Origin: Amoebophrya sp. AT5.2
Lineage: Eukaryota > Sar > Dinophyceae > Syndiniales > Amoebophryaceae
Direction of reading: 5' to 3'
Length of the DNA: 10,229 bases
NCBI GenBank assembly: GCA_005223375.1
Contig: RXOD01006482.1
Span: forward strand, 1-10,229
Shown: in pieces, positions 1 through 5,906 of the stretch
How positions within the stretch are numbered: the first letter of the stretch is position 1
How the letters are laid out: the number at the start of each line of letters is the position of its first letter
Position numbers and translations under genes: made by a program
The notes under the pieces: generated by a model
What the model was told of the DNA's origin: nothing
Database searches by the model: none
The model's input: only the letters and a program-made list of their open reading frames with translations

Positions 1-2
1 TG

Positions 3-3000
3 CATTTCTCCACAGCCTCTAATGTTTCGAGCAATGACCACACTCCGCGAGAAGACATCACAGAAGCCGAGTTTCTCGCGGACGGCGGGATAAATTTCGC
101 GTCGAAAACGAGAACGGGTCGGAATACAACGAAGGCGTCGCGGTCGGCGGCAAGAACAACAGCCGGTGACATAGAAAAGGCAGCGGTGGTTTCGAATGCA
201 CCAGCAGAAGTTGCACCGAGTGAATCAGATGCGAACAGAGAGGGAGGGGGCAAAGGCAAGAAAGCCTCTGAAAAATCTGACTCGGAGCGGGAGGAGCAAA
301 ATAAGGAAAGCAAAACAGGAACAGGTAAGACTAAGAGTGGTGTCGAGCCAGAGGGCGCACCTCCAGATCATACTGCGGCTTCCGCGTCATCCAAGGATGA
401 CCACAAGAAGGCCGCTGCGATAGGTCCTCGGGAAAAACCACCGACGCCCGAAACTGCCGGAAGGAAAGACAAGGACGACGGCGTCAAAGAGAAAGGCGAA
501 GCAAAAAAAGCGAAGGAAACAGAAAAGAACGAAGGACGCCAAAAGACACAGGATGTGGAAAAGCAAGAAGAGGCTCCGCCGAGCGCCCCCACCGCAGGCG
601 AGCCAACGCCCGACGGCCGGGGGCTCCAGTACCGCATGACTTCTTCGTCGCCTGCGCCCAACGCGCTGCCGTTCGACTACTACTGGCGTTTCCATACCCT
701 GCGGTCTCCCTGGCGCGGTCGTTCGTTCTTCGGCAGCGTCGTCGTCAACGACGCCCTGTTCCTTTTCGGCGGCATCGACGAGACCAACGAGTACCTTAAC
801 GACGTCTGGAAGTCCACGGATCTGCACTCGTGGGAGGAGGTCAAATTTTCGCGTACGTGGAAGGCGAGAGCCGGCTTCGGAGTCGCGAGTCTGCCTGCAG
901 CTGCAGGAGAGGCGACAGCGGAAAAGAGCGTGAAGGAAGATGAAATAGAAGCTGCGGGGGCCAGGACGCTAACCGCGACCCCTGTCGCGCTGCTCGTTGG
1001 GGGCCGAGGCGCGCTGGGGCGCACGTTCAAGGACGCTTGGGTGCTCGAGACGCTGCCTGCGGGGGAAAATGAGAAGGCACACAACCTCCGCTGGCGGCGC
1101 GTGACGACAAAAGCGCCGTGGGAAGCGCGGAGCGATTTCGCTCTCGCGGTGACGCCAGGGAACGAAGTAGTTCTGCACGGGGGCCGTAACCAGAACGACG
1201 AAATTCTCAGCGATGCGTGGTTCGCGGATCTGAACGGAATTCTGGCTCTCGGAAATGTTGCTGGTCGGGATCGTGCCCCTGGTCGTCGTCGCCTCTCCGC
1301 TCTGCCCGCTGTTTCTGAAGGTACTCAAAAGGCCCCTGATGACGTGCGGGTTACGGCCGCGACAAGGGTCGTTGCTGTGCAAGAGTGGGGTGACTTTCTG
1401 CGCGAGTTCGCGTACGAGCGTCTGTACTTGCCGTATCTGGAGCGCTACGACCACAATGGCGCGCTGCTGGAGTCTTTCAGGGCGTTCTTCCCGCAGAATG
1501 AAACCGCCGCACCGAAGGCGCCCCCTGCAGCGGCTGCTGAGAATGCAGCGACCAGCGGCGCTGCGTCGCCGGGTGGAACAGCTTCAGCATGTACCGGCGC
1601 AGTGGCTGTGAATACGAAGACCTTGGACTGGCGCCCCGTCTTCCGCGATGCGGAAAGCTATCTCGGCCGCTCGGGCCACAGCTTCGTCACGTACAGCGCC
1701 GGCTCGAGAGACGGTGCAAAATCGCCCTCCTTCCTGCTTTTGATCGGCGGTTACCCAAAGACGCCAGGGGCTGGTGGGGTGTACGCGAAGCTCCTCGACA
1801 CTGCGAACGCGGAGGAGCAAAGTGACACTGCGAACGCGGAGGAGCAAAGTCATCCTTTCCGCCGTGTGCACATTGCGAGCCTTCCGGATGTGGTTTGGTT
1901 CCCGCGGATGCACATGCGGACGGTGCTGAAAAACGACACGCTGTGGATGTCGGGCGGTATGACTGCGGAGGGATACTACGACAACTCCTTGTTCTCGTTC
2001 AACGTATCCGAGAGTCTCCGGCGCTCCTTTCCGGAGGCCTTCCTCTCGGTCAGTGGCGACAAGGCTGCGTTTGCCCCCAAAAACGACACTTCATTGCTGG
2101 GAAGTGCGTGGCGGCGGGACACTGCTGAGAACGTCGCGTCTTCATCGAGCAACATGCAGGACACGTTGGTTTCGGAGATCGTCGATCGTGAGTCAGCGGC
2201 GGAAGATCGCACAAGCGACGCGGGGTTCAACTACAGGGACTTCTTCGCTGCGCGGCGCGCCGCAGTCTTGGCCTGCCTGGAGTCAATGCCAGGATCTGCC
2301 GCGCAGCTGAAAAACGACGTGCTGCTAGCAGCAAGTCGGGCGGAAAGCCTGGTGGTCGCGCTGGCCGCGGTGTTTGCGCGCATGTGGGACTTGAACGTCA
2401 ATACTGAGGCTCGACACGTCGAGGACGCGGAGACTCGTACGCCGACTCTCGACCCTCTCGTGGCCTCGCCCGAAGCGGCGGCTCTACGCAAGTTGCAGAG
2501 CGACATTCTGCAAAGGCTCCCGGCGCGCGACCGCGGCCTGCAGATTGTGCACGACGCAGAGGCTCCTACTCGATCTCACATGAACCTAAACTTGCCACGA
2601 GATTCCTTCGCGGCGTCACCGCTGCATCGTGTTCGAGCAGAAACTCCGGATCACCCACAGCGACCCTCGGCGTGGTTTGTGGTTGGGCTGCTGGTCCTGT
2701 TTTGGCGTCTGTTGTTCTGCGGAAAAATGAAATTTTGGCGATTGAAAGTGCTGGCTGCGTACGTCGCTGTCATGTTGCTCAAGGACTCCGTGTGGGAGGC
2801 TGCGGTTCTAGCTGCGCGAGAGAAAAACCAAAACGCTGACGCCCCTGCCCTTCAGAATCAGATGAACTGGAGGCCGGGGCGTGGTATGGCACGAGACAGC
2901 AGCGCCGCAGATGCAGTTGCGGGCTTCTCCGTCGTCACTGGAAACGTTACGCAGGAGGAGCAGCATCCAGATCCGGTCCCACGAGATACTAAGACCGAAG

Positions 3001-4916
3001 CACCGCGTGCGCGTGGCCCATCCTCTGTTGCGGCTCCAGAAGAGTTGCGGAGTCCTCCTGCTGCTCTTCGGGCAAGTACTGCACAGGCAACCCTTGTGGG
3101 TAATGCCGGTCCTCCCGCCCTCACCGCGACTGCAATCGCCGCACCGAACTCGCCCGAAGCCGGTTTCTGGCGTCGCGAGCTCGAGGCCACGCGCATTTAC
3201 CTCGAGACGCTCATTCGCGTAGCGTCTGCTGAACCCAGCAACGCCGATCCCGGACTCGGCGGCGGGATGTTTGGTGGCTCTCCCTACGGCGGCGGCTACG
3301 ACGACTACCTCACGGGCGGGTCCTTCGGCGGCTACCGGGATCCGGTGGACAGCTACTTGCACACCCGGCAGTACCCGGGCATGATGGGTCCGGGGGGTAT
3401 GGATCCTTACATGGCCGCCATGGGAGGCGGCGGCGCGCGTGGCGGCGGCTACGGCGGGAACCGGGTCATGCTGCAGCACACGGGCGACATGTTTTGCCGC
3501 ACGCCGCAGTGCAGCCGCGAGTTCCCCGAGTGCCGAACCGCGCGGGGGAACGGCCTCGGGTGCTGCGCCGATTTCATGTTTCTCATGTTGAGCGACGTCG
3601 CGGAGCTGCTCGAGCAGCTGCACGTGCCCTACTTTCTGCTGTACGGGACACTGCTGGGGGCCGTGCGGGATGCGGACATCATTCCCTTCACGCAGGACAT
3701 CGACCTGGTGGTCGATAAACGCTACTGGGAACTGTTCGCGGTGGCGCTGTCCGCGCCGGAAACGCTGCATGCCTACATGGCGAAGCACCCAGAAGTCGCG
3801 AAGCTCGTGCTGGAAAATTTGACGAAAGAAGCGGCGAGGGAAGCAGAGGCGGAGGCCGAAGCAGAGAAGCAGATGCTGGCAGCTATGTCCAGGACTGGGG
3901 AAGATGGAGGTGCCGTTGCTTTTCTCGGAGATGTCGCGTCAACCACGTCGAGCACAACGTCGACGTCGTCGTCGGCTGCGGCAGCCACATTGTCGTTTGA
4001 AAAAAATGGCAATCATCCCATTGTTCGGCCCTCTTCATCCGCGAGCACTGCGCAGAAGGAGTCTCAGCCGCAAATGGTGCGCACGAGTCGCACCAGTACC
4101 ACTTCGGTGGCCGCGAAGCGACTCGCGCTGTTGGTGGATGAGGACTTGGGTGGAAGGGGGGGGTTTTCGGGTTCTTCGTCGAGCAGCACGTCCACGAGTA
4201 CAAGCACCGCTCCGGCGGCTGCGCAGGAGTCCGCGTCGACCGGCTTGGGCGCAACCCATCAGACGAAGTCTGTCGCTGCTCAGGTCTTGTCGCAGATTGC
4301 CGGTGGAAAATTTGGTGGTATCGCGCTCGACAAGATCAAGGCACAGAAACCTACGCGAGCCACTGCCGTCACAACCGCACAAGTCGGGAGCGGTGGTGCT
4401 AGCACCAAAGCCGAAGGAGGACCAAGCAGCAAGTCTTCGTTCGCCCCGCCCCAAAAGCTTCCCTCCAAGCGGCAGTGGAAAAAGTTTTTTCAGCCGATGC
4501 AGCATAAGGGCCAGCGCCGCTACAACTTCGGCGTCGACCAGTGGGAACCGAAAGTGGCTCGCGTGTGCGCGGACTACACCGGCTTTCCGTCGACGCAGTT
4601 CAAGCCGAGTTCCGACGTGAAGTCAGATCCGTTGAACAACCTGGACATGTTCGGGGACAAGTCCACCATATCGACGATGGAGCGGGGCGTAGACTACCAC
4701 CTGGATTTCTACAACGTGGACTGGTGGGTGTTTGAGGAGCTGAAGCTGAGCGACTGCATGGGCGGAGCGGACGTGGGGCTGACGGGACAGCTGCAGACGA
4801 AGCTGAAAGTTCGGGACAGGTTGTTTTCGGTGCCGGCAAGGCCAAGGAGTTGCGTAGAGAAACTATACGGTGCGGAATGGGCAGTGGTGAGGAAGGGACT
4901 GAACGGGGTGAATTAG
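3..4916 (+). CDS. Kelch-repeat membrane protein with C-terminal LicD/fukutin-type transferase domain (5' partial)
   Basis: Seen: the frame is open from the left edge to TAG at 4914. No in-frame ATG occurs before about 636, so the true start, or an upstream exon, lies outside the window. Counting the codon at position 3 as residue 1, residues 65-200 are Lys/Glu/Ser-rich and probably disordered. Residues 226-675 hold about five Kelch blades, with hydrophobic-GG signatures near 255, 333, 392, 582 and 651. The first has the classic downstream Trp pair (NDVWKSTDLHSWEEV). Hydrophobic helices sit at about 890-908 and 915-937. A Gly/Tyr/Met-rich stretch covers 1082-1156, followed by a Cys cluster (C1165, C1170, C1177, C1187, C1188). 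LicD motifs follow: GTLLGAVR at 1215-1222, QDIDLVVDK at 1231-1239, HLDFYNVDWW at 1566-1575 and CVEKLYGAEW at 1617-1626. Known: LicD/fukutin proteins transfer phosphocholine or phospho-sugars to glycans, with the Asp pair (here D1232, D1234) binding metal. Inferred: a secretory-pathway glycan-modifying enzyme whose Kelch propeller binds a partner or substrate. The acceptor is unknown. The reading frame is certain; the activity is not. Confidence 0.88.
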   Translation, partial: HFSTASNVSSNDHTPREDITEAEFLADGGINFASKTRTGRNTTKASRSAARTTAGDIEKAAVVSNAPAEVAPSESDANREGGGKGKKASEKSDSEREEQNKESKTGTGKTKSGVEPEGAPPDHTAASASSKDDHKKAAAIGPREKPPTPETAGRKDKDDGVKEKGEAKKAKETEKNEGRQKTQDVEKQEEAPPSAPTAGEPTPDGRGLQYRMTSSSPAPNALPFDYYWRFHTLRSPWRGRSFFGSVVVNDALFLFGGIDETNEYLNDVWKSTDLHSWEEVKFSRTWKARAGFGVASLPAAAGEATAEKSVKEDEIEAAGARTLTATPVALLVGGRGALGRTFKDAWVLETLPAGENEKAHNLRWRRVTTKAPWEARSDFALAVTPGNEVVLHGGRNQNDEILSDAWFADLNGILALGNVAGRDRAPGRRRLSALPAVSEGTQKAPDDVRVTAATRVVAVQEWGDFLREFAYERLYLPYLERYDHNGALLESFRAFFPQNETAAPKAPPAAAAENAATSGAASPGGTASACTGAVAVNTKTLDWRPVFRDAESYLGRSGHSFVTYSAGSRDGAKSPSFLLLIGGYPKTPGAGGVYAKLLDTANAEEQSDTANAEEQSHPFRRVHIASLPDVVWFPRMHMRTVLKNDTLWMSGGMTAEGYYDNSLFSFNVSESLRRSFPEAFLSVSGDKAAFAPKNDTSLLGSAWRRDTAENVASSSSNMQDTLVSEIVDRESAAEDRTSDAGFNYRDFFAARRAAVLACLESMPGSAAQLKNDVLLAASRAESLVVALAAVFARMWDLNVNTEARHVEDAETRTPTLDPLVASPEAAALRKLQSDILQRLPARDRGLQIVHDAEAPTRSHMNLNLPRDSFAASPLHRVRAETPDHPQRPSAWFVVGLLVLFWRLLFCGKMKFWRLKVLAAYVAVMLLKDSVWEAAVLAAREKNQNADAPALQNQMNWRPGRGMARDSSAADAVAGFSVVTGNVTQEEQHPDPVPRDTKTEAPRARGPSSVAAPEELRSPPAALRASTAQATLVGNAGPPALTATAIAAPNSPEAGFWRRELEATRIYLETLIRVASAEPSNADPGLGGGMFGGSPYGGGYDDYLTGGSFGGYRDPVDSYLHTRQYPGMMGPGGMDPYMAAMGGGGARGGGYGGNRVMLQHTGDMFCRTPQCSREFPECRTARGNGLGCCADFMFLMLSDVAELLEQLHVPYFLLYGTLLGAVRDADIIPFTQDIDLVVDKRYWELFAVALSAPETLHAYMAKHPEVAKLVLENLTKEAAREAEAEAEAEKQMLAAMSRTGEDGGAVAFLGDVASTTSSTTSTSSSAAAATLSFEKNGNHPIVRPSSSASTAQKESQPQMVRTSRTSTTSVAAKRLALLVDEDLGGRGGFSGSSSSSTSTSTSTAPAAAQESASTGLGATHQTKSVAAQVLSQIAGGKFGGIALDKIKAQKPTRATAVTTAQVGSGGASTKAEGGPSSKSSFAPPQKLPSKRQWKKFFQPMQHKGQRRYNFGVDQWEPKVARVCADYTGFPSTQFKPSSDVKSDPLNNLDMFGDKSTISTMERGVDYHLDFYNVDWWVFEELKLSDCMGGADVGLTGQLQTKLKVRDRLFSVPARPRSCVEKLYGAEWAVVRKGLNGVN
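222..610 (+). other. Lys/Glu-rich low-complexity coding segment
   Basis: This part of the large gene encodes about 130 residues dominated by Lys, Glu, Ser, Gly and Pro, with runs such as KEKGEAKKAKETEKNEG. It has no hydrophobic core and is probably intrinsically disordered. It precedes the first Kelch blade. If the N-terminus carries a signal anchor, that lies left of the window. Confidence 0.7.
678..2030 (+). other. Kelch beta-propeller region
   Basis: Five blades are recognisable from a hydrophobic strand ending in Gly-Gly, followed 10-20 residues later by aromatic residues: FGGIDETNEYLNDVW, VGGRGALGRTFKDAW, HGGRNQNDEILSDAW, IGGYPKTPGAGGVY and SGGMTAEGYYDNSLF. The pattern after GG (a short loop, then D-x-W or a similar aromatic) is that of Kelch repeats. 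Long insertions separate blades 3 and 4 (roughly 1240-1610) and sit inside blades 1-2 and 4-5. A propeller of this kind is normally a protein- or glycan-binding platform and has no catalytic residues of its own. A sixth, poorly conserved blade is possible. Confidence 0.78.
1797..1850 (+). repeat. Perfect 27-bp tandem duplication in coding sequence
   Basis: Positions 1797-1823 and 1824-1850 are identical 27-mers in direct tandem. Each starts gacactgcgaacgcgg and encodes DTANAEEQS, so the protein has this nonapeptide twice. The unit is a multiple of three and leaves the frame intact. It lies in a surface-loop-like insertion between two Kelch blades. Absence of any mismatch suggests a recent duplication by slippage or unequal exchange. 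Confidence 0.95.
2667..2815 (+). other. Predicted membrane-spanning segments of the Kelch-LicD protein
   Basis: The translation contains AWFVVGLLVLFWRLLFCG, then a short basic stretch (KMKFWRLK), then VLAAYVAVMLLKDSVWEAAVLAA. The first is a convincing transmembrane helix. The second is moderately hydrophobic and may be a second span or an amphipathic helix. With one span, Kelch and LicD parts lie on opposite sides of the membrane; with two they lie on the same side. Family knowledge (LicD/fukutin proteins act in the Golgi/ER lumen) makes a luminal LicD domain likely. Confidence 0.6.
3246..3468 (+). other. Gly/Tyr/Met-rich low-complexity coding segment
   Basis: The segment encodes about 75 residues rich in Gly with interspersed Tyr, Met, Asp and Pro (for example GGGMFGGSPYGGGYDDY and MMGPGGMDPYMAAMGGGG). 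It is a flexible linker between the membrane region and the Cys cluster that starts the LicD domain. The high GC of this stretch also produces a long reverse-strand open frame that I consider spurious. Confidence 0.75.
3492..4889 (+). other. LicD/fukutin-like transferase domain interrupted by a long insertion
   Basis: The N-terminal half (3492-3755) contains the Cys cluster, the helix before the motif, GTLLGAVR and the metal-binding-type QDIDL. The C-terminal half (4521-4889) contains NFGVDQWEPKVARVC, the HLDFYNVDWW strand and the terminal CVEKLYGAEW, which resembles the YG-containing end of LicD domains. Between them lie about 250 residues of Ala/Glu- then Ser/Thr-rich sequence (about 3756-4510) with no evident fold. 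Catalytic Asp residues are present, so nothing seen here says the enzyme is dead. Assignment is by motif recognition only. Confidence 0.72.
3835..4210 (+). repeat. Low-complexity Ala/Glu and Ser/Thr coding tracts, with an 8-G run
   Basis: The segment encodes an EAEAEAEAE tract, then TTSSTTSTSSSAAAA, and further on SSSSSTSTSTSTAP. The DNA shows degenerate gcn/gar and tcg/acg triplet repeats. A run of eight G (4156-4163) lies in frame as part of GRGGF. These tracts form the disordered insertion inside the LicD domain. Confidence 0.75.
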
Positions 4917-5318
4917 AAGATCGGGTGGGAGCGGGGAAACAGAAAATGAAAATGGGACGGAAAATATAGCGAATTTCGAAATATTGGACGCGGAGGACGT
5001 GGAGCAAAGAAATAGCAGCTGCAGTTGATCATATCAATCTAGCGAGCTGGACATGAGAATCACTATCACCCGGCGCGATGAAAAGCAAGACTCAACTGTT
5101 TCTAAGTAAGTTGGTCACCAAAAAATTCACTATTGAAGCGCAGCTGAACCTAAACAAAGGGAAAACAACAAATTTACCTCTACTGACAGACCATCGGAAG
5201 CCGTCGTAGCTCGTGAAGGTTTCTCTTCCTTGCCAGGTTATTCGATTCCCCATGCGTATCATGGTGCTGTGTGGTTGCGGCATTGTCACTGTTGCTGCTG
5301 AAGAAGCTCTTCTGATCT

Positions 5319-5515
5319 CGTGGGCGTTAGTGAACGGATTCGATTCTCGATGTCGACCGCAAGCCTTTCTATCAGAGTTTGTCTCGTGAGGTCGAAGGAG
5401 ACGTAAGCCTCTCGCTGCTATTCATTGTGCACTCGAATCAATATCGATGCTCGTGGGCGTTCCGTCGATGTTTTCGTGGGACTGCATCCTTGACTTTTGT
5501 CCGTGCAGTCGAAGG
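5319..5515. repeat. Possible degenerate direct repeat in the intergenic region
   Basis: Two blocks, starting at about 5319 and 5449, share the 12-mer CTCGTGGGCGTT. Each ends 60-75 bp later with a related string (tttgtc, cgtg, then gtcgaagga). Spacing inside the copies differs, so this would be an old, diverged duplication. Chance similarity is not excluded. Confidence 0.3.
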
Positions 5516-5857
5516 ATATGTCTGTTGCGATCTCAGCCCTTCAGTCTCTTGGAAGATGTCTATGCGCCCATAGCACTAAGTGAAAACATACACAAGTAAA
5601 AATTTAACTTTTTGACAATTGTGCCATGAGCATTCGTCGGAGCCCATTTCCCTAAAAATCAATCAATCTGCAGCACTGGATTTGTTTTTCTCTCGAGTGG
5701 GTGATACTTACTCGAGAACCGCCGGAGGTCTTTTCGTTTTCAGTCAGATGTAGAAGATAGAAGACGTAGTTTCTCTCGTACGAAAGAAGTTGTGGTGAGG
5801 ACCAAGGCGAAGTCCGTTGGTTGGGCAGTGGGTGTGGAATCTTCGAGCCGTTTACTA

Positions 5858-5906
5858 TCCTTCTACTTTCTCTACTCCGGAGGTGACGTTGGTTTCTGGG
5901 TAGCCG
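5858..5906 (+). promoter_or_regulatory. Candidate splice acceptor just upstream of the gene 2 start codon
   Basis: A pyrimidine-rich run (ccttctactttctctactcc) is followed by ...tttctgggtag at 5893-5903, and the AG ends three bases before the first ATG (5907). This could be a 3' splice site for a 5' UTR intron. If the organism is a dinoflagellate, it could instead accept a trans-spliced leader. No leader sequence itself is visible in the window. Confidence 0.35.

Larger units (their letters stand above)
4917..5906. other. Intergenic region / untranslated sequence between the two genes
   Basis: About 990 bp without a supportable gene; short open frames on both strands lack codon-like composition and recognisable motifs. 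It must hold the 3' UTR and polyadenylation signals of the upstream gene and the 5' region of the downstream one. Visible details are a 10-bp palindrome ATTTCGAAAT at 4973-4982, a weak repeated motif sharing CTCGTGGGCGTT at about 5319 and 5449, and a pyrimidine-rich tract at 5858-5878 shortly before the downstream start codon. I see no TATA box that stands out. Confidence 0.6.

Noticed and set aside
186..188. GTG at 186 as the start of the large gene
   Set aside because: The frame is open upstream to the window edge, and GTG starts are not expected for a eukaryotic nuclear gene, so the gene is marked as 5' partial instead.
2808..3788. 326-codon reverse-strand open frame
   Set aside because: It lies entirely opposite the Gly-rich and LicD coding part, whose GC-rich codons suppress stops on the other strand. 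It shows no domain or motif.
3904..4620. 238-codon + strand frame overlapping the LicD insertion
   Set aside because: It is an Arg/Ser-rich shadow of the TCG/GCG-rich coding sequence in another frame. The main frame continues through to recognisable LicD motifs.
5232..5262. T-arm-like string ggttattcgattcccc suggesting a tRNA
   Set aside because: The spacing of the stem and the TTC loop is wrong, and no matching acceptor, D or anticodon arms were found on either strand.
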